Positions 53,982 to 64,000 of a stretch of 64,000 nucleotides of DNA are shown piece by piece. The stretch covers positions 1,860,001-1,924,000 of the forward strand of contig CATNEN010000038.1 of NCBI GenBank assembly GCA_950097015.1, given 5' to 3'. The translations under genes and the position numbers were made by a program. Positions within the stretch are counted from its first letter, which is position 1. The number at the start of each line of letters is the position of its first letter. The notes beneath the pieces were generated by a model. The model ran no database searches, was not told the DNA's origin, and saw only the letters and a list, made by a program, of their open reading frames with translations. The stretch comes from Macrostomum hystrix. Lineage: Eukaryota; Platyhelminthes; Macrostomidae.

Positions 53982-54064
53982 AATGATATATGTAACTGGA
54001 ATTAAGCATATATTTAACGAGAATTGGTTATAAGTATAATCAACGTGTGCTATCTAAAGTTGTT

Positions 54065-54140
54065 GGGGGCAGTAGCCTAGCCGTTAGAGCGTAAGACTCA
54101 TGACATGAAGGTCAGGGGTTCGATTTCCGACTCTATCGAT
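54065..54140 (+). ncRNA. tRNA-like sequence (Met-type, degenerate; SINE head or pseudogene)
   Basis: TAGCCTAGCCGTTAGAGC resembles a pol III A box and D arm, and GGGTTCGATTTCC a B box and T arm. A CTCATGA loop in the right place gives anticodon CAT. Stem pairing is poor in the anticodon and T arms, so it is unlikely to be a working tRNA. A tRNA-derived SINE or pseudogene is the best reading. Confidence 0.5.
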
Positions 54141-54995
54141 ACAATTTGTGCCCTTTAGTTAAACTTTTAAACAATAGCTGCGGCTGTGCTGTTGGCTGCA
54201 CATCTGACCCATGTGCAGGTGTAAGGGGAAGGTGTAATCAATTATTGTTATTTAATTATCTACGAGCGTATTATCTAACAGGAAAGTGCTTCTTCAAATA
54301 GTAAAAGCAGCAAAAGACAGCAGCTTCGGTTTGAGAGCTATGGTGAAGTAGGCAGTGGGAATTTGAAATGCCCGTGGGGGGTATGTCCTGGTCTTTCTAC
54401 TCGTACTGTTACCACACTGTCTATCGGCAGCTCACCTGACACAGGACTCCACCGCAGCTTCAGCGAATCTCCGACTGCAGGACGCAGACAATGCGCCGAT
54501 TTTTGTTGGCCATTGAAGCAGAAAGTTAGAAAATCCCCACCGTTTGCTCAGTTATCCCTACTGGAGACAGCGGGGATATCGGAATTTCGACTGTGAGTGA
54601 GACAAGAGGATCAGAGCCAGTAGCTGTTCCCTCATCCCTGTTTTGATTGCAGCCAGAAAGCAGGCAGGTTGCCCTACTGGCCTGTCGCTGCCAAATCCAC
54701 AAAGCCCCATGAACGCAGCCAATGGCAACAGCCAGGGATGTGTGCCCTTTTTTCTCCCATTGGAGATTTGGTCTGACATGAACAGCCATGCGTACAGCTG
54801 TTCATATTCATGAAAGCCAATGATCTCTTTTTTATTGGCACTTTGGGTTCGATGCTCAAGGATGGTGGGATCTGCATACTAAAAGGATCATGCTACGGGA
54901 TCATGCTCAACGATCATACTCAAGGAAATAAGGGCTACTAAAGTAAATAGTATATTACCTAAGGTACTTCACTCTACTGCATATTAGTAAAGCAT
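54141..54995. other. Unique spacer
   Basis: No gene recognised. Overlapping minus ORFs at 54526-54877 in several frames have no domain features. Loose ATCATGCTC motifs from 54887 prefigure the adjoining satellite. Confidence 0.4.
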
Positions 54996-55965
54996 TATGC
55001 GATTATGCTCAGGGATCATGCTCAACGATTATGCTAAGGGATCATGCTCAACGATTATGCTCAGGGATCATGTTCAACGATTATGCTAAGGGATCATGCT
55101 CAACGATTATGCTCAGGGATCATGTTCAACGATTATGCTAAGGGATCATGCTCAACGATTATGCTCAGGGATCATGTTCAACGATTATGCTAAGGGATCA
55201 TGCTCAACGATTATGCTCAGGGATCATGTTCAACGATTATGCTCAGGGATCATGCTCAACGATTATGCTCAGGGATCATGCTCAACGATTATGCTAAGGG
55301 ATCATGCTCAGCGATTATGCTCAGGGATCATGCTCAACGATTATGCTCAGGGATCATGCTCAACGATTATGCTAAGGGATCATGTTCAACGATTATGCTC
55401 AGGGATCATGCTCAACGATTATGCTCAGGGATCATGCTCAACGATTATGCTCAGGGATCATGTTCAACGATTATGCTAAGGGATCATGTTCAACGATTAT
55501 GCTAAGGGATCATGCTCAACGATTATGCTCAGGGATCATGCTCAACGATTATGCTAAGGGATCATGTTCAACGATTATGCTAAGGGATCATGCTCAACGA
55601 TTATGCTCAGGGATCATGTTCAACGATTATGCTAAGGGATCATGCTCAACGATTATGCTCAGGGATCATGCTCAACGATTATGCTCAGGGATCATGTTCA
55701 ACGATTATGCTAAGGGATCATGCTCAACGATTATGCTCAGGGATCATGCTCAACGATTATGCTCAGGGATCATGTTCAACGATTATGCTAAGGGATCATG
55801 CTCAACGATTATGCTCAGGGATCATGTTCAACGATCACGCTCAATGATCATGCTCAACGATCATCCTTAACGATCATGTTCAACGATCATGCTCAACGAT
55901 CATTTTCGACGGTCATGCTTAACGATCATGCTCAGAGATCATTCTCAACGATCATGCTCAGGGTT
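54996..55965. repeat. 13/26-bp satellite, about 37 dimers
   Basis: Alternating 13-mers GATCATGCTCAAC and GATTATGCTCAGG form a 26-bp dimer. Three dimers (78 bp) return to frame, which creates long apparent ORFs (DYAQGSCSTIMLRDHAQRLC). After about 55830 the array changes to ATCATGCTCAACG monomers and decays. Confidence 0.93.
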
Positions 55966-57347
55966 GGCGCATTGAACAGTATTGTCTTCACGCTGACTCA
56001 TACGTAATCGGGGAGGGGGCAAATGATATGCTTCTATAAGGCGCACAGGTTGTTCGGTAGTAATTAGACACTTATCCATCGAACAAGGGGATTATTTGCA
56101 ACAATCTGCTGCTAGCCTGACAGCTTATGAACTTTTAGGATCACTAGAAAGAGCACACAGAGCTGCAGCTGCAGCTGATCACGGGCTCCTAGGAAAATCC
56201 CGCCTTGAAAAAGTAAACACCGAGTGCGCATGCCGACCTGTTTGGGGGAAGGCCTCGCGCCGAGGGATTGAAGGCCGGCCTCTGTAACAGGATCCGCTGG
56301 TGGGATCTGCTAAGTGCTCAATCGTGGAGATGGCGCTGGGGTAGCGTTTTATTTCGACACACGAAAAAATTCCTGAGCTGATGGAACGATTGAGATGGAA
56401 GAATCGGAATGGCTGTAAAACTGTTTGGAAAGTGCTCTGAAATGAACGATACTTGATTCACCTCAGCCTACACTGCTTTTCCATTAGGCCGAGGATTCTT
56501 CCCCTCCTTCCTTCCGACCTGGAGCTGAAATGGGCTCGAGCATGGACAGACGGATACAAATCAGCGCTTATCCCAAATCCTATTCTGGTTTCTTTCCCAC
56601 AATGCCCCATCGCGGTTGACTCAAACATAGAAGGGCAGTTTGAGTTGAGTGAAAAAAAAATCCGCCACCGTAGATCCCACGCAGATCAATTTGATGGGAT
56701 CGACAGCTCAGTCAAGCGGCTGATTCCCAATATGGTCATCCCGGGGATAATGAGGGGATCAGAGATGAGCGCACAGAGATACGGCGGGATCCGCTTTCAT
56801 CGTTTCTACAGCGGCAGAGATGGTTAAAGTGCGGCTGGCAGTGAGCCGCGGTGAATTCGGGTAAAGGGGAGAACTTTTAGTCACTCAAGCATCCCCACCG
56901 GCTTTGGCTCTCGAGTCCGCGGCCATAGACGTTGGTCTTTGAATAGAAAAAAATCGTTGGGACTTGTACGAGTGATTATTAAAAAGTTCACGGTTAGTTT
57001 CATGCCATCGAATGTGTAAGAATGTGCTTCTCCTATTCCAGTGTATTGGTTTAAATCTAAGCAACTTACGAGTACATGCGAATAATATAAGCAAACTAGT
57101 CGGGACGTACATTGGGGCAGAGAGTGAAAGGAGAAGGGAGGAGGGGGCCAGCCAATAAGCAAGAGAGAGGGGAGAGAGACGGGTTACTTAATATGAGCAA
57201 TTCAAGTTATAGTCAAGTGCACACAAAACTAAGTACAGTGCTCACTGCCCCGGCACCACAGTAACAATTTTTTTTTATTTCCCCCTTGTAGAACTATAAC
57301 CGACTATAGCCGATCAAGGAGTCCTAAATATAGCATCTCATATGAAG
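55966..57347. other. Unique spacer, no gene recognised
   Basis: About 1.4 kb. A plus ORF at 56453-56827 and minus ORFs at 56881-57162 overlap no recognisable domain. No repeat array is seen. Confidence 0.4.
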
Positions 57348-57654
57348 TGTTATTACTTCACCTTTCTCTCGTGTTTGTTTACGCTCGCACGTTCCCTTAT
57401 TGTACTTTCTCCTCTGTCCCTCTATCAGTTCAACTTCATAGCTAAACTTCAATTCTTTCCTCTCCCTCATCTCTGATTGGCTAGGTGGTCGTATCTCCTT
57501 TTCAGCTCTTACCCTCTGGTCCGTCCTTACTCGCGTTACCCTTCTGCCCCCTCCTTATCTCTTAAGGCTTCGACTTGCCGCTTTTCGATTCGTTCAGTGC
57601 CGTAAAGACTGGCTCTTGCTGTGAAGACTCAATTTATTGCATGAAGTCATTACA
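57348..57654 (+). mobile_element. LTR of a retrotransposon (307 bp), single copy
   Basis: The sequence begins TGTTATTACTTC and ends GAAGTCATTACA. These ends are inverted repeats matching at 10 of 12 positions and give the canonical TG...CA termini. It is directly followed by a tRNA-complementary-looking primer binding site. The interior is pyrimidine-rich. No second LTR and no gag or pol coding sequence is visible downstream, so it is a 5' fragment or a decayed element. Confidence 0.6.
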
Positions 57655-57671
57655 TGGCGCCCAATGTGGTC
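57655..57671 (+). other. Primer binding site-like sequence
   Basis: TGGCGCCCAATGTGGTC abuts the LTR end. TGGCGCCCAA-type sequences are typical minus-strand primer sites in retroelements. It supports the LTR call and sets its orientation as plus. Confidence 0.6.
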
Positions 57672-58571
57672 ACTACATGAAGTGATCTGTTTTAGAATTC
57701 AGTGTTTTTTTAGTAGAAATCTTCAGAGAAGAAAATGAAAAATGCCTCATTTTCTTAATCGGAACAGCGTGACTTGGTTGACCTCAATTTGCATTTCAAA
57801 TATAAACAGCAAACCCAAAGAGTGTTACGTAACAAAGCACAGCCTTGCCTCAGTGGCCAGAAACACTGACTGGCTGAGAAGACTGCACTGATCATTTCAA
57901 TTTTGCGCAAACCACCTAATTGCGAGTATAACAAAATCCGGTGCAGAATCTAATCCGACAAATTCGGCTTGTCAACGCCGAGAACTGGGGAGGACCCGGG
58001 AGAGCAAAGTTCAGTGGGCCTGTTTGCTCACGAACGCATGCAGCCAGCCCGAGCAAATTGTGTTTGAGCATTCCTACTTTCGCTTTTGCATGAGTTGAGA
58101 CGATCACGAAGTGTGGGATATTGACATTGGCTTCCTTCCAGCTGCTCAGTTGGAGCATGCCGCTGAGGCGAGCCTAAATAAGGCTGTAAGAGATGTCTGA
58201 GATGTGCTCGTAATAAATATTTGTTGAACATAAATAAAACTAATTTCTCGTATAAATGTATTTTTTACGGGCAGATAATCGCCCGTAAAAGACCTCGACC
58301 AATCGTAATTGCTTACTGAGGCAAATGTCTATGGCACAATATCAGTAACACCCATGCTCTGCGGGCGTATATCGCAAAATTTATAAGTCGTCTTATAGTC
58401 TATGGCCATAAGCGGGCACAATTTTTTGTCAGCTGGGCAAAAAGGTTTTGGCTCGATTCGAGTATAAGTTCAAGCTGCTACTTCAGACAAACAAAGCAAA
58501 TATCCGTAACATTTTTATTTACTAGCAAGTCAACTAAAACGCAAGCTTGATTGAACACTTCAGTGCAGGAA
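57672..58571. other. Spacer upstream of the small two-exon gene
   Basis: No retroelement ORFs follow the LTR. The stretch is AT-rich and holds a perfect inverted repeat at 58263-58290, listed separately. The minus ORFs at 57916-58231 are not recognised. Confidence 0.4.
58263..58290. other. Perfect 10-bp inverted repeat (hairpin)
   Basis: TTTTACGGGC, an 8-base loop (agataatc), then GCCCGTAAAA. The stem is fully complementary. It lies about 280 bases before the start codon of the small gene. Its function is unknown. Confidence 0.7.
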
Positions 58572-59092
58572 ATGCGATTCCTCATTAACTACCATTTCCG
58601 GACGCCGAGTTTTGAGGTCGAGAGTAAGTGGCCTCTCGTTGTTTCGATTCTTTAAAAAATGTAGGAAATTTTTCTTCGGCTTAAAACAGCTTGAAGTTCA
58701 AGCTTGTCTCGATGATAGAAACCAAACGAAGTGGAATCAATGGGAGTTAGGCCCGCATGAACTGCGGGTTCCCGCATGAATGAAATTCAAGCGAAACTAA
58801 ATCGAAGGCTTTCTGCTCACAATCCGATCTAGAGAAGAACGTCTACCTGACCCTGGACCCCAGCTGCAGCACGTTGGACCTGCTGAAGAAGATCGAGAAG
58901 GCGACGCCCTTCGGTCGAACCCCCGGCCACTACTGCATTGGAGCACTGTTCTACCGCGGCGAGGCCGTCAACTCCATGGTGGACCTGCCGGCCAGCCGAG
59001 TTTTCCCAGCTGACGAACTCACCGTGCTCACCTATGAGATTAACACTGTGGCGCTGGTCAGGCGGAACTTTCTTAGAAACACAAGCATGTAA
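58572..59092 (+). CDS. Small protein (103 aa), possibly ubiquitin-like fold; two exons
   Basis: Exon 1 runs from ATG at 58572 to 58623 (MRFLINYHFRTPSFEVE). A consensus donor A|GTAAGT follows, then a 209-bp intron ending gatctag at 58832. Exon 2 at 58833-59092 restores the frame (A|AG, AAG, AAC) and stops at TAA. Exon 2 reads NVYLTLDPSCSTLDLLKKIEKA, here in parts: strand NVYLTLD, helix TLDLLKKIEKA, then IGALFYRGEAVNSMVDLP and ADELTVLTYEI. The order strand-helix-strand-short turn-strand is reminiscent of a ubiquitin-like beta-grasp domain, but I cannot name a family. The sequence cagtgcag lies three bases before the ATG, so a 5' exon or spliced-leader acceptor is likely. Codons in exon 2 are strongly GC-ending, unlike the flanks. 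A possible AATAAA is at 59372. Confidence 0.72.
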
Positions 59093-59139
59093 TGTTTGAG
59101 TACACTTGAGAATATTAGTGAGAAGGGAATAGAGAAGGA

Positions 59140-59215
59140 ATCTTTTATGCCGATGATTAGAGCTTCGGAATTCGGAACGAAAGGTCCGGAGTTCGAATCT
59201 CCTGAGTCCTGAGAA
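59140..59215 (+). ncRNA. tRNA-like sequence (degenerate)
   Basis: ATGCCGATGATTAGAGC resembles an A box, and GAGTTCGAATCTCC is a good B box about 35 bases on, followed by a short acceptor-like TGAGTCC. The anticodon arm (TTCGGAATTCGGAACGAA) does not pair properly. It is likely a tRNA-derived SINE head or pseudogene, in the 3' flank of the small gene. Confidence 0.45.
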
Positions 59216-59956
59216 ATATGAAACATTTTTGTCTATGGCCAAATCATATTATTCGGGTAACGCGATTTTGCTCTAAACAAGGAAAACAAAAATGGGCGAG
59301 ACAGGAGTGCACTGTGATTTCCAGTCTATAAGCCTCTGAAAAATGAATTTAAAAAATGTCATAAAATCGAAAATAAAAAATTGCCACGCGCCACATGCTC
59401 AAATAAATAAGCACTCTCTCATAGAACTCAGTTAACGCATTTTTTAAGAAAGGCTCATTTTGTTCATCTGCTCAATTGCATTTCCAAGAAAAATATCCGT
59501 GAGCGATATTTTTAGGCCTTTGAATTCTTTGAGGGCAGAAACACTGGAGCAGTAGAAGGGCAGACAAAAATTAGATTATATAATGGCTTCAGGAATAAAA
59601 TTGTTAGCTATTTATATCAGAAATATGGAGCCTAGCACAGACACTTAATCGATTCAATAGCTTCTATTGTTCTTCCAAGCGAAATTTTTTTCGTTTTTAT
59701 TACGAGCGCATGAAATAACTGGGAAAATCTTTTTTATAAGCGATAAACACTGAATAAAATTTGAAAATTTGAAATATAATCAGAAATGTAACTGTGGGCC
59801 GTCCTGAGCAACTATCGCCTAGAGACCTAGGCTGTGTCTTCTTGCAATAAACAAAATATAATGGCTATACTGAAGTACTAATATTTCTCTTCTCTCTTGT
59901 TAAATTTCCTATTGAAAATTTGTGCAGTGCATCTAACTCGAAGGCTCCACAATTTC
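59216..59956. other. Unique AT-rich spacer
   Basis: This is the 3' flank of the small gene, with poly-A/T-rich stretches and AATAAA at 59372-59377. Nothing else is recognised. Confidence 0.4.
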
Positions 59957-62584
59957 GGGCTCTGCCCTCAACCCCAGTGGGGCTCTGCACTCACAACCCC
60001 CAGTGGGGCTCTGCCCTCACAACCTCCAGTGGGGCTCTGCCCTCAACCCCCTAGTAGGGGTTCTGCCCTGATAACCCCAGTGGGGCTCTGCCCTCAGCCC
60101 CCTAGTGTGGGCTCTGCCCTCAACGCCCTAGTGGGGGCTCTGCCCTCAGCCCCCTAGTGTGGGCTCTGCCCTCAACCCCCTAGTGGGGGCTCTGCCCTCA
60201 GCCCCCTAGTGTGGGCTCTGCCCTCAACCCCCTAGTGGGGGCTCTGCCCTGACAACCCCAGTGGGGCTCTGCCCTCACAACCCCCAGTGGGGCTCTGCCC
60301 TCAACCCCCTAGTGGGGGCTCTGCCCTCAGCCCCCTAGTGTGGGCTCTGCCCTCAACCCCCTAGTGGGGGCTCTGCCCTGACAACCCCAGTGGGGCTCTG
60401 CCCTCACAACCCCCAGTGGGGCTCTGCCCTCAACCCCCTAGTAGGGGTTCTGCCCTGATAACCCCAGTGGGGCTCTGCCCTCAACCCCCTAGTAGGTCTC
60501 TGCCCTCAACCCCCTAGTGGGGGCTCTGCCCTCAGCCCCTAGTGTGGGCTCTGCCCTCAACCCCCTAGTAGGTCTCTGCCCTCAACCCCCTAGCGGGGGC
60601 TCTGCCCTCAGCCCCCTAGTGTGGGCTCTGCCCTCAACCCCCTAGTGGGGGCTCTGCCCTGACAACCCCAGTGGGGCTCTGCCCTCACAACCCCCAGTGG
60701 GGCTCTGCCCTCAACCCCCTAGTAGGGGTTCCGCCCTGATAACCCCAGTGGGGCTCTGCCCTCAACCCCCTAGTAGGTCTCTGCCCTCAACCCCCTAGTG
60801 GGGGCTCTGCCCTCAGCCCCCTAGTGTGGGCTCTGCCCTCAACCCCCTAGTAGGTCTTTGCCCTCAACCCCCTAGTGGGGGCTCTGCCCTCAGCCCCCTA
60901 GTGTGGGCTCTGCCCTCAACCCCCTAGTGGGGGCTCTGCCCTCAGCCCCCTAGTGTGGGCTCTGCCCTCAACCCCCTAGTGGGGGCTCTGCCCTGACAAC
61001 CCCAGTGGGGCTCTGCCCTCACAACCCCCAGTGGGGCTCTGCCCTCAACCCCCTAGTAGGGGTTCTGCCCTGACAACCCCAGTGGGGCTCTGCCCTCAAC
61101 CCCCTAGTGGGGGCTCTGCCCTGACAACCCCAGTGGGGCTCTGCCTTCAAAACCCCCAGTGGGGCTCTGCCCTCAACCCCCTAGTAGGGGTTCTGCCCTG
61201 ATAACCCCAGTGGGGCTCTGCCCTCAACCCCCTAGTAGGTCTCTGCCCTCAACCCCCTAGTGGGGGCTCTGCCCTCAACCCCCTAGTGTGGGCTCTGCCC
61301 TCAACCCCCTAGTAGGTCTCTGCCCTCAACCCCCTAGTGGGGGCTCTGCCCTCAGCCCCCTAGTGTGGGCTCTGCCCTCAACCCCCTAGTGGGGGCTCTG
61401 CCCTCAACCCCCTAGTAGGTCTCTGCCCTCAACCCCCTAGTGGGGGCTCTGCCCTGACAACCCCAGTGGGGCTCTGCCCTCACAACCCCCAGTGGGGCTC
61501 TGCCCTCAACCCCCTTGTAGGGGTTCTGCCCTGACAACCCCATTGGGGCTGTGCCCTCAACCCCCTAGTGGGGGCTCTGCCCTGACAACCCCAGTGGGGC
61601 TCTGCCCTCACAACCCCCAGTGGGGCTCTGCCCTCAACCCCCTAGTAGGGGTTCTGCCCTCAACCCCCTAGTGGGGGCTCTGCCCTCAGCCCCCTAGTGT
61701 GGGCTCTGCCCTCAACCCCCTAGTGGGGGCTCTGCCCTGACAACCCCAGTGGGGCTCTGCCCTCAACCCCCTAGTGGGGCTCTGCCCTAGTGGGGCTCTG
61801 CCCTCACAACCCCCAGTGGGGCTCTGCCCTCAACCCCCTAGTGGGGGCTCTGCCCTGACAACCCCAGTGGGGCTCTGCCCTCAACCCCCTAGTAGGGGTT
61901 CCGCCCTGACAACCCCAGTGGGGCTCTGCCCTCAACCCCCTAGTAGGTCTCTGCCCTCAACCCCCTAGTGGGGGCTCTGCCCTCAACCCCCCTAGTGGGG
62001 GCTCTGCCCTCAACCCCCTAGTAGGGGTTCTGCCCTCAACCCCCTAGTGGGGGCTCTGCCCTGACAACCCCAGTGGGGCTCTGCCCTCACAACCCCCAGT
62101 GGGGCTCTGCCCTCAACCCCCTAGTAGGGGTTCTGCCCTGACAACCCCAGTGGGGCTGTGCCCTCAACCCCCTAGTATGGGTTCCGCCCTGACAACCCCA
62201 GTGGGGCTCTGCCCTCAACCCCCTAGTAGGTCTCTGCCCTCAACCCCCTAGTGGGGGCTCTGCCCTCAACCCCCCTAGTGGGGGCTCTGCCCTCAACCCC
62301 CTAGTAGGGGTTCTGCCCTCAACCCCCTAGTGGGGGCTCTGCCCTGACAACCCCAGTGGGGCTCTGCCCTCACAACCCCCAGTGGGGCTCTGCCCTCAAC
62401 CCCCTAGTAGGGGTTCTGCCCTGACAACCCCAGTGGGGCTGTGCCCTCAACCCCCTAGTGGGGGCTCTGCCCTGACAACCCCAGTGGGGCTCTGCACTCA
62501 CAACCCCCAGTGGGGCTCTGCACTCACAACCCCTAGTGGGGCTTTGCACTCACAACCCCCAGTGGGGCTCTGCACTCACAACCT
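59957..62584. repeat. 26-bp GC-rich satellite, about 100 copies
   Basis: Units share GGGCTCTGCCCTCA followed by ACCCCCTAGTGG, ACAACCCCCAGTGG, GCCCCCTAGTGT or ACCCCCTAGTAGG. The period is near 26 bp with 24-25-bp variants. Blocks of several variants recur together, showing a higher-order structure. ORFs across it (GLCPQPPSRGSALTTPV) arise from the repeat. Confidence 0.95.
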
Positions 62585-63446
62585 CACTCTATCTCTAAAT
62601 TGTTGCACCAAATGCGGCCGAAGAGGATGCTTAATAAATAAGTGAATCTGATTTCGTTTACAATAGTTCGATTAATCATCTATGACTGCTGATATGGTGG
62701 GCAAATTTTTTATTACCAATAAAACTAACACGCAAATTTTCGCCCTGGGCAAAGACCACTAGGGGTATTTCAAATACCAACTCCCTACTTCCCGATAGCT
62801 CCCAAACTGAATGAGAGTTTTTCGTGAAAATCCGAATGTTTTGTGATTCTTGAAGTTGTTTCATCGAAGAAAATAGAAAAATGTGGGTGTTTGAAAATAC
62901 TCAGGTGGTGTTTCTACTGCTTAGTAGGCTTGCTAAAGCCAAGAATAATTCTCGCGCAAGGAAGGCGATATGTAATTAAGATACAAGCAAAGGCAGCTGA
63001 TGCTTAATATTCAGTAGCAAGCGAACTTATAAATAGGATAACTGATTAAGTGTCACTGAGCACTGGGCAAGGTGACGGAGTGAGAGGCTAATTAGGACGA
63101 GCTGTCTCAAATTTGACGGATGCGAGCGGGTCCTGTGAGATGCAAGCTCGACCTCTTTGAGCAGATTTTAATTAAGCCAGCAGTTTTTTAAACTGTTTTA
63201 CTTGCTTGTCGAACTAAAACTAAATAGAGGCATCCGTGAGGCTTTTAAGTACGAGTACAAGTCAAAAAGCCACAAGCCAAAAGGAAAAAAATAATTAAGA
63301 AAAAACGGAAAGCAACTTAAGTTGATTAAATGCAACCAATAAAGTTAGATTTGCAGAATGACAATTTTCATTTGCCAGCATAAAACGTTTATTTAGAAAT
63401 TTGCAACAGTTAACAAAAATTCAGTCAGGTAAAAATGTTAGTCAGC
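62585..63446. other. Spacer with 3' flank of the LRR gene
   Basis: AT-rich unique sequence. The plus-strand TTTATT at 63388-63393 is AATAAA on the minus strand, 54 bases past the stop of the LRR exon, and is a good polyadenylation signal. No other gene is seen. Confidence 0.5.
63388..63393 (-). terminator. Polyadenylation signal of LRR gene
   Basis: AATAAA on the minus strand, 54 bases downstream of the TGA stop at 63447-63449. Confidence 0.6.
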
Positions 63447-63698
63447 TCATTCAGCATAGGCACACTCCGGATCACCCGGCGTTGGCCTCTGAACTGACAA
63501 GGCGGCCAAATCTTCCACACCTTCGACAAACAGGCCGGGGACAAGAGCCTCCAGCTGGGCTGGCACAATTGCCATGGCTGCTGGCTGGCTGAGCAGGTGA
63601 ATGTTCTCACTCAGCACAAGTCGGCGCAATTTAGTCAGCCGCCAAAGACTGGCTATACCCTCCCAGCTGACACCCGGACAGGCCGACACTTCCAACAC
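63447..63698 (-). CDS. Last exon of LRR protein, DMAC2/DMAC2L-like (5' part outside)
   Basis: An acceptor (catcgcag|GTG) at 63699-63700 opens an 83-codon frame ending at TGA. It contains a leucine-rich repeat of the cysteine-containing type: LEVSACPGVSWEGIASLWRL, then TKLRRLVLSEN, then a C-terminal stretch in which a Leu-rich segment (PAQLEALVPGLFVEGVEDL) ends the fold. The arrangement 'Cys/Pro turn, Gly-Ile-Ala-Ser-Leu, Leu-x-x-Leu-x-Leu-Ser-x' close to the C-terminus recalls DMAC2 and DMAC2L (ATP synthase factor B), mitochondrial proteins tied to complex I and ATP synthase assembly. The match is from memory of the family shape and rests on one exon, so another AMN1/FBXL-type LRR protein remains possible. 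Confidence 0.55.
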   Translation of the reverse strand: MLEVSACPGVSWEGIASLWRLTKLRRLVLSENIHLLSQPAAMAIVPAQLEALVPGLFVEGVEDLAALSVQRPTPGDPECAYAE

Positions 63699-63719
63699 CT
63701 GCGATGATAGGGCAGAAGA

Positions 63720-64000
63720 TTAACATGAGGATCTGAGAGGATTAACCTGGGGATCTGAGAGGATTAACCTGAGGATCTGAGAGGATTAACCTGAGGATCT
63801 GGGAAGATTAATCTGAGGATCTGGGAGGATTAACCTGAGAATCTGGGAGGATTAACCTGAGGATCTGGGAAGATTTACCTGAGGATCTGGGAGGATTAAC
63901 CTGAGAATCTGGGAGGATTAACCTGAGGATCTGGGAAGATTTACCTGAGGATCTGGGAGGATTAACCTGAGAATCTGGGAGGATTAACCTTAGGATCTGG
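63720..64000. repeat. 22-bp satellite inside LRR-gene intron, runs off window
   Basis: AGGATTAACCTGAGGATCTG plus two bases repeats with period 22 for at least 12 copies to the right edge. Variants are GAGAGG/GGGAAG/GGGAGG and TTAACC/TTTACC. It starts about 20 bases from the 3' splice site of the last exon. Confidence 0.92.

Noticed and set aside
55096-56007. Long ORFs with DYAQGSCSTIMLRDHAQRLC repeats
   Set aside because: They arise from three 26-bp dimers returning to frame, and the same peptide appears in overlapping frames.
56453-56827. 124-codon plus ORF
   Set aside because: Starts with an ATT/ATG-poor context, has mixed composition, no domain and no conserved motif that I can see.
57672-58560. 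Retrotransposon coding region after the LTR
   Set aside because: No gag, protease or reverse-transcriptase motif in any frame, and no second LTR found.
59897-62645. Pro-rich ORFs GLCPQPPSGGSAL
   Set aside because: Short, broken by unit-length variants of 24-26 bp, and confined to the satellite.

Overview
The window is nuclear DNA of an animal. GT-AG introns, a polyQ- and SH3-containing gene, tRNA-derived sequences, an LTR-retrotransposon fragment and dense tandem satellites all point that way. The taxon cannot be fixed from sequence alone. Consensus 3' splice sites sit only a few bases before two putative start codons, which would fit a trans-splicing invertebrate such as a repeat-rich free-living flatworm, but that is a guess.

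Bases 1 to 40819 (+ strand) hold the 3' part of one enormous gene for a membrane-anchored mucin. A single uninterrupted reading frame enters from the left edge and runs to a splice donor at 39785/39786. It encodes roughly 400 copies of a Ser/Thr-rich unit of 32 residues (96 bp) or 33 residues (99 bp). An intron follows, then an 85-bp exon coding for a transmembrane segment, a second intron, and a last exon with a 64-residue cytoplasmic tail ending at 40819. The visible part alone would be about 13,350 residues, and the true N-terminus lies outside the window. The array shows nested higher-order duplications with offsets of 390, 3003, 2322, 7185, 1752, 3099 and 5037 bp.

From 41.5 to 43.6 kb on the minus strand lies an incomplete multi-exon gene: an SH3 exon with a polyQ tract, a second polyQ exon, and a terminal exon with two candidate PP1-docking motifs and a candidate C-terminal PDZ ligand. 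From 43.86 kb onward the window is mostly satellite DNA. There are eleven separate tandem arrays downstream of the mucin (periods 17, 21, 21, 76, 4, 16, about 24, 17, 13/26, 26 and 22 bp), separated by AT-rich unique DNA with little coding content.

Three further coding candidates lie in that region. One is a possible Cys-rich ORF (53005-53256, minus). One is a well-supported two-exon gene for a 103-residue protein with a possible ubiquitin-like fold (58572-59092, plus). The last is the final exon of a leucine-rich-repeat protein resembling the DMAC2/DMAC2L mitochondrial assembly-factor family (63447-63698, minus), whose upstream intron contains a satellite running off the right edge. A single 307-bp LTR followed by a primer-binding-site-like sequence lies at 57348-57671. 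Two tRNA-like sequences lie near 54.1 and 59.2 kb. The genes show no common pathway; the region is best read as a giant mucin locus next to a satellite-rich, gene-poor interval.
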